NCBI GenBank assembly: GCA_023376005.1 | Contig: CM042179.1 | Location: forward strand, 21,136,842 to 21,200,841 | Direction of reading: 5' to 3' | From: Doryteuthis pealeii | Taxonomy: Eukaryota; Mollusca; Cephalopoda; Myopsida; Loliginidae | Length of the DNA: 64,000 nucleotides | Part shown: positions 9,198-19,894 of the stretch, piece after piece | Layout: every line of letters begins with the position of its first letter | Numbering within the stretch: position 1 is the first letter of the stretch | Made by a program: the position numbers and the translations under genes | The notes under the pieces: model-generated | The model's input: only the letters and a program-made list of their open reading frames with translations | Database searches by the model: none | Told to the model about the DNA's origin: nothing

Positions 9198-10396
9198 CTA
9201 GCAAATATATGCACCCTCCGGGTGCAAGTATTTAAGTTTTAATGTAATAAAATATTGTATTAAATTAGAAAGGCTAATGAAACTAAATAAGAATGCAGAT
9301 ATAAAGATTTGAAACAGAGGAGGGGATACGTGAAAATAGAACAACTGAAACTTACTCTTCCATCAATCTCGTCTTTCATTGTTATTTTTTCTAATCTAAG
9401 TATTTAGTTAAAAGAGGAAGTAAAGAATAAAATGACAGTTATTTTTTCTTGTTAGTGGATTTCATTTAAAATTCATTGAAGAGATTTTTGCTTATATTCA
9501 TTAAGATAAAACCAAACAGTTAGAAACCAATAATACTAAGCACATATTTATTAAAATCACATTTTTAAAATCAATATGCAAATTAGCCTTCCCATTCACA
9601 CTGTAAACCGCTATTTTGTTCTATATATAAATATAATTGCATGTTGTTAGTATGTAGACCTGGTCAACACCGGGGGTCCAGTGGCTTCGGCCCTGGATCA
9701 TTACAATTTAATAGCGTCGATCCCAGGGGGCCATCCCCCCAGGCAACACCTGCCCCCTCGATTTAAAGGGGCAGGGCTGGGTTTATTGCCCAGTGCCTGA
9801 GGCGCCCCCCTTGAGGGGGAATGCCGACGGGATCGACGCAATTTTTCACCTGCCACTCCATGAGCTTCGGTTTTGTGGTGGTCCCACGTTAATAGGGACT
9901 TTGTGCCTGACCCGTACAAGTGGGGTACGCGGTAAATACCATGTAGATATGGTCAACAGTGGCTTCGGCCTCTGGACCATTGCTATAATTAACGGCGTCG
10001 ATCCCAGGGGGCCATCCCCCCAGGCAACACCTGCCCCCTCGATTTAAAGGGGCAGGGCTGGGTTTATTGCCCAGTGCCTGAGGCGCCCCCCTTGAGGGAG
10101 AATGCCGACGGGATCGACGCAATTTTTTCACCTGCCACTCCATGAGCTTCGGCTTGTGGGTGGTCCCACGTTAATAGGGACTTTGTGCCTGACCCGTACA
10201 AGTGGGGTACGCGGTAAATACTATGTAGATATGGTTAACAGTATTAATAATGTAAAACAGTTTTATTAATAATTGATGTTAAAATAAAAATAAAATCATT
10301 GAGAATGTGATGTCAATAACTAAGGGAATTGTGACTTGAATAGTAATATAGTTTCGGTTACAGACAGGAAAAAACACAATCTCCATTATAATAAGA
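9198..10396 (-). mobile_element. Helitron-N1 copy 1 (non-autonomous), with internal insertion
   Basis: The minus-strand 5' end TCTTATTATAATGGAG is at 10396 and the 3' end is at 9198, with GCACCC-TCC-GGGTGC-type hairpin followed by tatatttgCTAG. The host bases are A before TC and T after CTAG, which is the classic Helitron insertion rule. The body is about 628 bp plus a 571-bp GC-rich insertion (9652-10222). There is no Rep/helicase frame, so it is non-autonomous. Confidence 0.8.
9652..10222. repeat. GC-rich tandem pair (289 and 282 bp) inside the Helitron
   Basis: Two head-to-tail units, 9652-9940 and 9941-10222, each start with atgtaga. The phrase recurs again at 10223, where Helitron sequence resumes. 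Units are strongly GC-rich in an AT-rich neighbourhood. They hold inverted pairs such as gcgtcgatccc/gggatcgacgc and many short G/C hairpins, and ccatgagcttcgg near the end. Open frames across them are Pro/Gly/Arg-rich and change frame between units, so I do not regard them as genes. It may be a structured RNA-derived SINE, inserted then duplicated. Confidence 0.75.
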
Positions 10397-10656
10397 TTTG
10401 CACAAGGTTAAAAGTATGGAACACCGAGTGAGAATGAAAACTCATAAACAATGGCCGACTAAAGTAAATCGTTAAGTATTACACTGTGCGTGACTGAAGA
10501 TTAACTATCGAAGATCTTCAAAAGCCCAGCAGAAATTTTAATGTCAACACCTTTTTTCCCCGTGTTAAGATTTTTACAGCGGATGAATTTATTATGTGTT
10601 ATATAATTATATCTTTAAGGTTTAATGCAAAGTAAAATCGGTGATGTTACCTAATA
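10397..10656. other. non-coding sequence
   Basis: No gene or repeat recognised. Confidence 0.45.
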
Positions 10657-10825
10657 TAAGTATCAGGCAGACAGCAAGGGAGTCTATTCCCTTTTCACTA
10701 GCGCTAGAACAAGGAGATTGTTTTACGTCTGAGGTGGAGCGCCACATCTACCATCAGTTCCTCACTTTACCGCACAGATCCCTGTGCTATTCATATGCTG
10801 TGCTGCTCATATGCTGAGTTGGTAG
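10657..10825 (-). mobile_element. SINE-B, tRNA-like head lost
   Basis: Matches the SINE-B body (agcgctagaacaaggag, ggagcgccacatctaccatc). It breaks off at 'gagttggtag', before the tRNA-like head. Confidence 0.75.
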
Positions 10826-10875
10826 TCCGAATAGTCCAAATAATACAAAGGTACTTTTTGTTATACTGATATGTG

Positions 10876-11145
10876 CATTTACCAAACCCCTCCACACAAG
10901 CAGGATGCAATACAAAGTCAATTTTTTAAACAACAGGTTTGAATTCAGTGTTGTCCTTCTCCTAGACTGGTTGCCATGCCAAGGTTAAAGAGCCCAGTCT
11001 GCCCTACTACATAGAGGGAGAATTGTTGGATTAATACCTTTTCAAAGGGTATTAGCGCCATATGAAATGTAAAAGCTTCGTCCAGGATTTGAACTCATTT
11101 CGCAGCGTCAATTTTCCAACGATAACCATAACACCTTGGGCCTCC
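10876..11145 (-). mobile_element. SINE-A, near full length
   Basis: The minus strand shows the tRNA-like head ending at 11145 (complement of gcctccaattt side) and the tail tttggtaaatg at 10876. The B box is altered, and no TSD was certain. Confidence 0.8.
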
Positions 11146-11481
11146 AATTTCAGCATGCATATGTATTAGTTGTTAAATATATTTAATATACCAGTTCTTG
11201 GATTGAAGGTTAATTTACTTAATGTATTTTTGCAGTCTTACCACAAGCGCCCATACAGTTGAACATACAGCAGTTTTTTTTTCTGGGAATGAGGGTGGAC
11301 ACTAAGTGGTTAAATCAAACTTAACAGACCTAAATTCCACCATCGTATGTCAATCTGCCAAAAGAAAAAAGAACAAAAAAAAAAAAGTTCAGGTCAGTTA
11401 ACGTATCTTTGAGAACCTGCGTTATGCCTCAAAGATATGTGGTTCAAAGTTAGCTGGCCTGAAAAAATGTAAAAGCTTTTA
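11146..11481. other. non-coding sequence with a short hairpin
   Basis: Imperfect inverted arms near 11389-11416 and 11429-11463 (ttcaggtcagttaac against gttagctggcctgaa, with tatctttgag/ctcaaagata). Otherwise nothing recognised. Confidence 0.5.
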
Positions 11482-11766
11482 GGTAATTTTGAACTTTTGT
11501 TTAGTAAATTAGGGTGTCCCAGAAAAAACAGAACCCACAAATTTTGTAATAAAACTGTTAATTTTAACTAGGGGGCTTTAGGGTTAGGGTTTAGGGTTAT
11601 GGTTAGGGTCAGAACCCAAATTATTTATTTATTTTCCCATTAAACTAACCCTAAACCCCAACCCTAACCCTAAACCCCCTAGATAAAATTAAGTTTTATT
11701 ACAAAATGTGTGGGTTCTGTTTTTTCTGGGACATCCTAATTTACTAAACAAAAGTTCATAATTACC
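11482..11766. mobile_element. foldback element with telomere-like repeats in its arms
   Basis: Arms 11482-11609 and 11644-11766 are largely complementary. They start ggtaattttgaacttttg, pass through ttagggtgtcccagaaaa, and end in TTAGGG-type repeats (about 11576-11609) mirrored by CCCTAA-type repeats (about 11645-11681). No coding capacity. It is likely a non-autonomous DNA transposon (MITE). Confidence 0.75.
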
Positions 11767-12059
11767 AGTTTTTAAATAAAATAACTAGTGCATTATATAT
11801 TTTATTCATTAATATATAAACAGTGAAAAATTCATTAAATTTGGTTAATTCCCTGATTTATTTTCTTTCGGAGGGGTGATATACAGTGGTGGAATTTAGA
11901 TCCGTTTAGTTCGATTTCAACCATTAAGTTTATGGATTATTGAAAATATTATTTAATATATTTATATTTTACAAATATAAGTAAAAAAAAAAATTTTTTC
12001 AGTACATATCTGAAGAAAATAGAAGCTGCAGTACCATAGTGCTTTATAGATGAGTCACC
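11767..12059. other. AT-rich non-coding sequence
   Basis: Nothing recognised. Confidence 0.45.
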
Positions 12060-12475
12060 ACTGCTGGACGAAATGGGCGGTCAGAGAGGCTCTATCAATC
12101 GGTTGGTCACGTCAATCCCTAGCACCTATATGATTGCTTCAACCCTATTGCTTTTATGGCAAGACCCAACTCTTATCATATAGTTGCTAGAAGGCAGTGG
12201 CTGAGAGTCTCATGTCCTGGAAATGACGTTAAAATCTATCTGGTGGTGAGGTTCCAGTTCTGGAGGTTTGGAGAGTGTGGAGAACTCCTTCATCAACATT
12301 GCACCCAGATCCACTCTGACCTGGAGTGGTAGTACCTGTTAGGCTCTATCTATGGGTAAGATAGGAAAATGTGTTTATAAAAAACGAGTATCCATTAAGA
12401 ATGAATTTATTTCAAAACAAAGTCGGCATTAAATGATCCACCGAGGTTGATATGTGGTAAAACAAACCAAACCGC
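12060..12475 (+). mobile_element. Repeat-D, 5'-truncated
   Basis: Runs from 'gggcggtcagagaggc' to the A/C-rich 3' end gtaaaacaaaccaaac at 12460-12475. About two thirds of the unit is present, with point changes throughout. Confidence 0.8.
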
Positions 12476-12658
12476 CATTGCTGGATAACCTATACCAAAA
12501 ATTTGATGTCTAACCACACGCTCACACCTGAATATTACAAAAATATTTTGTACCCAGCTGATTCGCTATTGACTATGACCACGATGTTTTAGGTTGTTTT
12601 TTTGTTTATTTTTTTGTTTTTTTTGGGGGGGTTGTGGGGGGGGTCGACAACCAATATA

Positions 12659-12944
12659 TGTATTTACCCTCCGCATGAACAATGAGGTGAAACGAGGTAA
12701 ATTTTAAAACGGAGTTTGAATTCAGAGTTTTCCTTCTTCTAGACCGGTTGCTATACTAAGTTTAATAACCCAATCTGTCCTACTATTTTACCTATAGCTA
12801 GAGGGAGAATAATCGGATTCATACCTTTTTCAAGACTATTAGTTCGAGCTATGTAAAATGCAAACAGCTTCATCGAGGATTTGAAGTCTGTTCAGAGTTT
12901 CCCTTTTTTACAACGATAACCATTACACACGAACGCCTTATTTA
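12659..12944 (-). mobile_element. SINE-A, full length, 12-bp TSD
   Basis: Exact 12-bp duplication acaaccaatata at 12647-12658 and 12945-12956. The minus-strand head with cattacacac complement (A box) is at the right end. Confidence 0.85.
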
Positions 12945-13103
12945 ACAACCAATATAGTTATCTAACTTAACTTCCCCACCTAGCGTGGGTTCGGTTTCTA
13001 AATTGTACATTTTAACTTGGTTATGCAATGAATGTCGGCGATCATAAATGTGCATGCTAATAAACAACTTTTAAAAAGAGAAATATAAACGATTATTAGA
13101 TAT

Positions 13104-13106
<3 letters not shown>

Positions 13107-13151
<45 letters not shown>
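13107..13151. repeat. (CT)n microsatellite
   Basis: Pure CT repeat. Confidence 0.95.
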
Positions 13152-13154
<3 letters not shown>

Positions 13155-14011
13155 CATATCTACAGTCATATTGCAAATTTCGTTCGACCAATCAAATTTA
13201 ATAACTAAACTATTATATATGTGACCTTCGTTAAATGTTACAATGTGGAGAAAGTTTATAATGGACTTTTCTCAACTTGGACTAGTCAGTTTTTTTCCGT
13301 AAAATTAATGTTACCCAATGGTTACTGTAAGAAGCAACTTCTCGTTACTTGTGATTGTAACACTTGTGTATACTATGTGTCACTCACAAGGACTTTGATC
13401 CAACAAATAAAGCATTACCCCATTGTGTCAATCATTTATGCAACCTGACTCTAAGCTGAACAGGTGGCATCATAGTAATAGTGAGAGTAGTCTTAATGCA
13501 TCTATCCAACATAAAAGAGACAATAATCAAACATCTGAAAAACAAAAACAATTTTATCCACAAACATATAATTGCCGCCTGTCCGACAGATCTACAACTG
13601 ATTTTGTTATACGTTATTCACGCATGTATTATTCGGCTCTAAATAATTATGTGAGGAACAGAAGTAAAAAGATTTTAATTAAGAGTAAAGCGATCTGTTT
13701 TAGCTATTTGTAATCAACTCACTTTCTGACAATCGCAGACATCTTGAACCAGTTATTCAAATTTGTTTATTTGTTTTGTAAAAAGAATTTCCAGTCTAGA
13801 AATTATCTGGATAGCAAATAAACGAGCAGGAAAGCAAAGCGATCTATGTTCTAACAAATAAAAGATATGAGATCTGCGACTGAAAAGTCATCGGCATAAG
13901 CAAGAAAATTATTCATCTTATTGATTTTTTTATTGAATTAAAGTTTTTAAAAAATGTTGTATCAATTGTGTTGAACTGCGGGATAAATATGTAAATACGT
14001 TTCATAGTTCT
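13152..14011. other. non-coding sequence with two unremarkable open frames
   Basis: Open frames of 75 and 96 codons (13221-13448 and 13423-13713, plus strand) match no family I recognise. They lack splice-site or codon-bias support. I treat them as chance frames. Confidence 0.45.
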
Positions 14012-14346
14012 ACGTTATTTCCCTCTTGGTCAAGCCTAAAGAATAATTAAAGTCAATTACCGTCGAACTGGGAAGACAAGACAGCAAACGGTTGTAACTC
14101 AATACAATCATGAAAGCCACAAAGTCCACTGCAAAATGACAGAGTATATATAAGACTCCACAATGTCATTCAAATGAAGCAGTCAAGCAGCCAATCAGAA
14201 CTCAAGGAATGGAATCACCCAAATCACCCAGATTCATGGATGGATAATTCTTGAGTCCTATTTATACCAACTGTCTTGGACACTGCTTGGGTGGTACTTA
14301 GCTGCTGTTATTCAAACCAACAGTAGGCTAACTGACCTCAATAAAG
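14012..14346 (-). repeat. left copy of an inverted 300-bp repeat pair
   Basis: The reverse complement of this segment matches 17353-17660 over most of its length, including ccaatcagaactcaagg and gaatggaatcaccc exactly. Read on the minus strand it has gattggct (inverted CCAAT box), a TATA-like cttatatatac about 35 bp downstream, and a hairpin-like cgacggtaattg near its end. Confidence 0.75.
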
Positions 14347-14814
14347 CCAAGGTCTTTTCAGCGCCCCTTTGTTCAAATGTACTTATATCGGCTGGGGGAT
14401 AGATTTAACAAAAAATCTGAATTTGTTATAAATACTATTAAGTATTTGCCGTATTATTTTCTCCAAGATATCAAAACTCTTGCTTCTTTCTTATTTTTTT
14501 CGACTGACACGTAAGTACTGACTGTAGCATCATCAATTTTACTATTATTGTTATGAACCAATTTGTAAATTGATAACAATTCTTTGTATCTGCAAACTTA
14601 TAATCACTAATCCTGAATTCTATAAATCCATAAACTTATAAATTCACTCAAATGGTTTTCCTTGAGTGAAGAGACATATTAATGACATAGATTAGAAAAT
14701 GGAATAAAACTATCCTTAAGCAAATCTACTTGATCCCTTCACTCATAACTTTTTGAATATATAATTTTCTTCTTCTACTTTAATTTCTGCATAAAGAGAT
14801 ATTTAACAGTGAAG
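14347..14814. other. AT-rich non-coding sequence
   Basis: Nothing recognised. Lies between the inverted-repeat copy and the palindrome. Confidence 0.45.
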
Positions 14815-15105
14815 AATTTTAGGTAATCCTTAACTTTTTCCTCGTAAATTCCTACCATGAAATTTTATTGTCCGTGTTTTTGCAATAAATGTTTTATTTT
14901 TCTTTCACCGTTACCCGTTATTTTACAATACTAAATATATTTTCTTGATTCTTTATTCTTTAACAAATAAAGAAAATATATTTAGTATTGTAAAATAACG
15001 GGTGCAAGAAAAATAAAACATTTATTGCAAAAACACGGACATAAAATGAGGGTTCAGTTTATTTTATGGTAGGAATTTACGAGGAAAAAGTTAAGGTTAC
15101 CGAAT
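14815..15105. repeat. large palindrome (foldback), arms about 132 bp
   Basis: Arms 14815-14946 and about 14970-15105 are largely complementary (aaatgttttatttttctt against its mirror; taaatatattttctt exact). The 23-bp spacer itself carries a smaller tctttatt/aataaaga pair. The right arm has a short extra stretch near 15046-15062. Confidence 0.85.
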
Positions 15106-15216
15106 TTTAAAAGCTAATTGTATAAAAAAAAATATCTGAGCGCATTACTGTTATATTCAAACGGATAAGGAAATACTTTCGATAAATACAAGTTGTTCTT
15201 GTCTTATTTCTGTATA

Positions 15217-15490
15217 TTTACCAATCCCTCTGCACGAGTCAATTTCTTAAGCGGAGTTTATCAGGTTGGAATTAAGAGTTGTCCTTCTCATGGTCTTGTT
15301 GTCTAACTAATTTTTAAAGAGCCCAATCCGCCATACTATTTGCCCATAGCTGGGGGGGGGGTAGGAGAATAGTCAGATGCATACGTTTCCCATGGTTATT
15401 GGCGCTATATGAAACAGCCTTGTCCGGGATTTGAACTCGCGTCGCTGAGTCCATTACCTTTGACAATAACCATTACAACACACGCCTCTA
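15217..15490 (-). mobile_element. SINE-A, full length, 14-bp TSD
   Basis: TSD cttatttctgtata at 15203-15216 and cttatttctgtgta at 15491-15504 (one mismatch). A G run interrupts the body near 15351-15361. Confidence 0.85.
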
Positions 15491-15504
15491 CTTATTTCTG
15501 TGTA

Positions 15505-15750
15505 CTTTCAAGCTGGTTGTGTTGTATTACTAGAACCACGGCAATGAAAATGCAGCATCTAATTATGTTTATTCGTGAACGATGGTAGAGAATACATACA
15601 ACTAATATGAAATATCACCGATGAAAATTTATAAAAAACTGCATGCACTTACCTAACGACCGTGAAAATTTACCTGGGATTTTTTTAAAAAATGTATATA
15701 CTCTTGAATCTCCAGAATCCCGAAACTTCCGACTCTCGCCCTTTAAAAAG

Positions 15751-15793
<43 letters not shown>

Positions 15794-15984
15794 GGTAGAC
15801 CGTATCAGGTTAAGCGTTATTCAACTCACTGACATAATTGTTCTTTTCACTGGTTGACGTAACTGTTACTATAAATCAATTGTATTCTACATTACATAGA
15901 CAAGTGTTAGTTTCATAGAATTGATTTAACGAAAACAGAATAATACACTCGTACTTACAGTTATCTATTTGTGGTTGTCTCATT
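15505..15984. other. non-coding sequence with (CA)n at 15751-15788
   Basis: Apart from the CA microsatellite, nothing is recognised. Confidence 0.6.
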
Positions 15985-16445
15985 GGGGTGTATATGTTAG
16001 CGAGCTAGTCTGACAGATCCATTGCTACTGAATAGCGAGTTCGATCCTCGCTGGATACTCCATTAACGGGTTGGCTAAAAAGGGGTCCAGTTGTGATACA
16101 ATGGCTAGCAAGCTAGGTTCGCAGATCCATTATTAAGGAATAGCCATTTTCATCATTGCTGGATACCCCATACTCGCGAACAGTGGCGAACGGGTTGGGT
16201 ATATAAAAGGCGTTCCATTGTGGATTAATGGTAAGCAAGCTAGATGAATGACCCTTACTTGCATCCTTGTGTCACATCCTACCCATGGTAAACTGGTTGG
16301 CTAAGAAAGGTGTCCCAGTGTGATGTTTTGGTTAGCAAGCTAGTCTCGAAGATCCACTACCAGGAAATAGCGAGTTTGACCCTCTCTGGATATCCCATAT
16401 GTACGACTTTGTCACATCCTACCATGGGGAACGGGTGGGGTAAAT
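15985..16445 (+). mobile_element. tandem array of four SINE-C units
   Basis: Four consecutive units begin near 15985, 16082, 16206 and 16306. Each has a 'gtaagcaagctag'-type A box, a gatccattactac-type spacer and, in most, cgagttcgatcctcgctgg. Each ends in a ggttgg element before the next begins with gtgtcc/gttcc. The fourth is the most complete, ending gggtaaatgcc. Internal deletions make units differ in length. Confidence 0.75.
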
Positions 16446-17352
16446 GCCTACTTCCAGTTGGCTATTTGGTAAAATTATTTTTGGCCTTGGCATGGTTAAT
16501 TCTATCAGTGTTTGACGACATGGCACTTAAGTCCTCATGTGCCTGCCAACATTAAATCTGATCCCTGGTTGCTCTCGACACACATCATCACAAAAATTGT
16601 CATGCATCTTTTGTACACGTTTGAAAGAATACCAAAATTTTGAAGGCTTGCTATGAGTATAGGCAATTGATTTGATGTTCCAAGTCAGGTAAATACCCAC
16701 CCCTTCGAATGATAATTTTCATCTTTGTAGGCAGGCAGACTTTCTCCGTTTGAAAGATTGGCGCATCACAATCTTCTCACTAATTTAGGTTTATGTTGAA
16801 CTAAACTAAGTTTATCAAATATCAATAACAAAAATTCCTGTCTTTTCTGGAAATGTTTTTATTGTTTTTCACTTTATTCAGTTACATCTTGAACCTGCCA
16901 AGATAGACGCGCGGAATTATGTGGGGATCCAACCCCCCATATTTTCTGATAAAGGAGCAGCCCAGTCAGGACATAAATATACGAACTCAAATTCTAATTC
17001 TGTACATCCAAATCCTATATTTCCTTTCCCTAGAATCACTTTGTGGAATTTACACGCGTCTTTGAAAAAGCGATATACGCCTTACGGCATGCTTGTCTCC
17101 TCCTTCTCAGATGTCCTACTTTAGATCTTTTGACGAAAGTCTTTTATTTAATATGGTAGCCCTGTCGTTTCACTCACAAAGGCATTTATTTACTACCTTT
17201 GAAAAACCTCATAGTGTACTATAACTTTACTTTAAATCACTACTCGTATTCTTCGGAAACAATACTTAGTTGATTTATCTGCAGACATTAAAATTGACCA
17301 CCTAATTTGCGTTCGCTGGAAATCGCTTATATTTTCGAAAGATTCGCATTTT
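16446..17352. other. non-coding sequence
   Basis: A 67-codon open frame (16921-17124) and an 81-codon frame running out of the SINE array have no recognisable features. No other element seen. Confidence 0.45.
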
Positions 17353-17660
17353 GGGGGTATTGAAGTCAGTTAGTCTACCGTTGGTTTGAATAACAGCAAC
17401 TAGCTAAGTACAACCGAAGCAGTTGGTGTTTATAGAAATCAAGAATGATACATTCATGCATTTGGGTGATTCCATTCCTTGAGTTCTGATTGGCTGCTTG
17501 GTTTCAATGATATTGTGGAGTTTTATAAATACCCTGTCATTCTGCAGTAGAATTACAACAAGACGGATGTGTATTAAGTTACAACCGCTTGTTGCCGAGT
17601 CTTACCAATTCGACGGTAATTGGAACTTAGTTTGATTATTCTTCAGGGGGGGAATAGTTG
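17353..17660 (+). repeat. right copy of the inverted 300-bp repeat pair
   Basis: Mirror of 14012-14346. Contains gggtgattccattccttgag, then ctgattggctgc (inverted CCAAT), gttttataaatac (TATA-like) about 30 bp later, and ccaattcgacggtaattgg, which can form a 6-bp stem. Confidence 0.75.
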
Positions 17661-17900
17661 GTTTTAGTTCCTTGTTGCAAACATCTGATAGGTTTCACCT
17701 TGAACTGAAGTTGTTATATATAACTGTCACACAAGATAATTCATCTTCGACTATTGGATAACCCTTCTAGAATAAGGAAAGCCATCTGTACATGTGTATA
17801 TCACGCATGAACGTGTGTTCTGAAAAATCAAATAAAGATGTACAATTATTTAATTATTTACGAATCTGTGAATGAATACACAAAGAAAAGAAAAAAGTCG

Positions 17901-18155
17901 TTCGTTGTGTAATGGATATCGTAGTAGGCGCGGTCACAAGAGTTCAAATCTGGAATGAGACTGTTTGCATTTTTATAGTACTAATAGTATGAATCCAATT
18001 ATTCTCCCTCCAGCTATAGGTAAAATAGTAGGGAATACCGGGTGTTTAACCTTGGTGTAACAACAGGTCTAAGTGAAGGAAAACTGAATTCAAATCTGCT
18101 TAACTCCGCTTAAAAATTGACCTACTGTCTCATCCTGCTCATGACGGGGAGTTTG

Positions 18156-18157
<2 letters not shown>
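17901..18157 (+). mobile_element. SINE-A, diverged
   Basis: Head gttgtgtaatggatatcg, B-box-like agagttcaaatctgg, body, and tail gggagtttgcgtac running into CA/AT microsatellites. Confidence 0.75.

Positions 18158-18229
<72 letters not shown>
18158..18229. repeat. (CA)n(AT)n compound microsatellite
   Basis: CA then AT run at the 3' tail of a SINE-A copy. Confidence 0.95.
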
Positions 18230-18231
<2 letters not shown>

Positions 18232-18441
18232 TGTATGGGTGGCACTATTATACTTGAAGAAGCGATATTAATCCAACGTATAATGTTATTAGAAGAGTGC
18301 TCAATATCTGTGATAGAGCGTTAATAGATAAATAAATAAATATTTTAGTTTATTTTTATGTTCATTGGAACAAGTTTGATATATATATATATGTGGTGTT
18401 TGAGCAGGAGCTTTTTTTTTAATAAATATATATACACACAT

Positions 18442-18444
<3 letters not shown>

Positions 18445-18523
<79 letters not shown>
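18445..18523. repeat. (CT)n microsatellite
   Basis: Pure CT run of nearly 80 bp. Confidence 0.95.
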
Positions 18524-18525
<2 letters not shown>

Positions 18526-18921
18526 GAGAAAGAAAGAGAGAATTAAAGATATTAAAGAAATTAGACGAAAGAAAATAATATTTTCGCTCGATCTTTAAAT
18601 TTTCAGACTGACCAATAAATTAATACCAAGAAGAGTCATATCGATTCATAAAGTAGAATATTCTGTAGGGATGTAAATTTAATTGATTTTAGTGGCAATA
18701 AAAAAATCGATGTGACAAAATCAATAAAACTATGTTCACATGATACCTAAATGATAAATTCTTTGACATGTTAACTATGTTTCCCATCTAAGCAAATCAT
18801 TTCACACCCAACAATGTTTAAAATTCTTTATTAAATGAAGCGTAAAATTCTTCATTAAATGAAGCATAAATCGTTTGAGAAATCTACCCCCACTGAGATA
18901 GGTAACATTACCCCATCTAAA
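18524..18921. other. AT-rich non-coding sequence
   Basis: Holds a small duplication (aaattctttattaaatgaag, then aaattcttcattaaatgaag, 18830-18866). Nothing else recognised. Confidence 0.5.
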
Positions 18922-19098
18922 AGTGCGCGCGTATGTGTGTGTGTGCGCGCACACGCGATTATGTTTGCGTGTAAATGCGTATGTATGTGTGTGCGTGCCT
19001 GTGTGTTTTTATAATTTTTGGGAATTCTGTATGCGTGTATGCGTGTGTGTGCAGGCGCATGTCAGTGAGTATGTTTATGTGTGTGTGTGTGTTTTTTT
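18922..19098. repeat. TG/CG-rich alternating purine-pyrimidine tract
   Basis: 18922-18957 is strictly alternating G/A with C/T, mixing CG and TG steps. TG-rich sequence continues to 19098. Its open frames encode Val/Cys repeats only. Confidence 0.85.
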
Positions 19099-19120
19099 GT
19101 TTTTTTTTGGGGGGGGGGTT

Positions 19121-19682
19121 ACGATATATCAACCTCAATGGATCATTTAATGCCGATAAATTCGTTCTTAATGAATACTCAATTTTTTTATAAACACTTT
19201 TTCCTATTTAATCCATAAATTGGACCCTAGCAGGTACTACCACTCCGGGTCAGAGTGGGCCAGGGAATAATGGTGATGAAGGGGTGCCCACATTCCACAA
19301 ACCTCAGAACTGGAACCTCACCATCAGATAGAGTTTAATGTCATTCCCAGGTCATGAAGACCCTCAGTCACTGCCTTCTAGCACCCATATGATAAAAAGG
19401 GTTGGGCTTGCCATATGGGAAATAGGGTTGGAGCAATCATATAGATGCTCGGGCTTGGCCAGCCGATTGATCGGAGGGGGCCTCTCCGACTGCCCGTCTA
19501 GCCCAAGTAAGAGCCAAAGTGGAGTGTTGCATGTCATGGACTGTTTGGCCACCTGGGTTTCATCCTTAAGCATCACGCGTCGCCACCCACTGCCAACAAG
19601 TGGCCCCATTGGGTGAGTCTTATCTCTCTGCAGGAGTGCAGTCGGTGTATTCTAAAGCCCCAGCCGAAAGGGCTTCCCTGCA
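19121..19682 (-). mobile_element. Repeat-D, long copy
   Basis: Constant 3' end (tacgatatatcaacctc) at 19121. Continues through the ggtcagagtgggccaggg block and the far end gccgaaagggc at 19680. Poly-G runs abut both sides. Frames in it (19338-19616, 19364-19609) are on opposite strands and not conserved in other copies. Confidence 0.8.
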
Positions 19683-19894
19683 GGGGGGGGGGGTAAAATC
19701 ACAGAAGAACCGGAAATGAAAATAAATTAGTCAATATAGAATACAAGTTAATTTTGTTGCTACTAAATTTTATTAAACAAATATTTGAAAACATCGTAAA
19801 CATATTATATAGCATAATTTACAACAAAATTACTGCAAATACATTAAATAAAATAGCCTTTAATCTAGGAACTGATATATTAAAAATATCTAAA
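19683..19894. other. AT-rich non-coding sequence
   Basis: Starts with a poly-G run. Nothing recognised. Confidence 0.45.

Noticed and set aside
9701..10143. Pro/Gly/Arg-rich frames in the GC-rich tandem
   Set aside because: The frames differ between the two near-identical units and strands, so coding is not conserved.
11576..11681. True telomere or chromosome-fusion scar
   Set aside because: The TTAGGG-type repeats are short, degenerate and mirrored inside a small foldback element.
16310..16555. 81-codon open frame
   Set aside because: It begins inside a SINE-C unit and has no conserved counterpart in other units.
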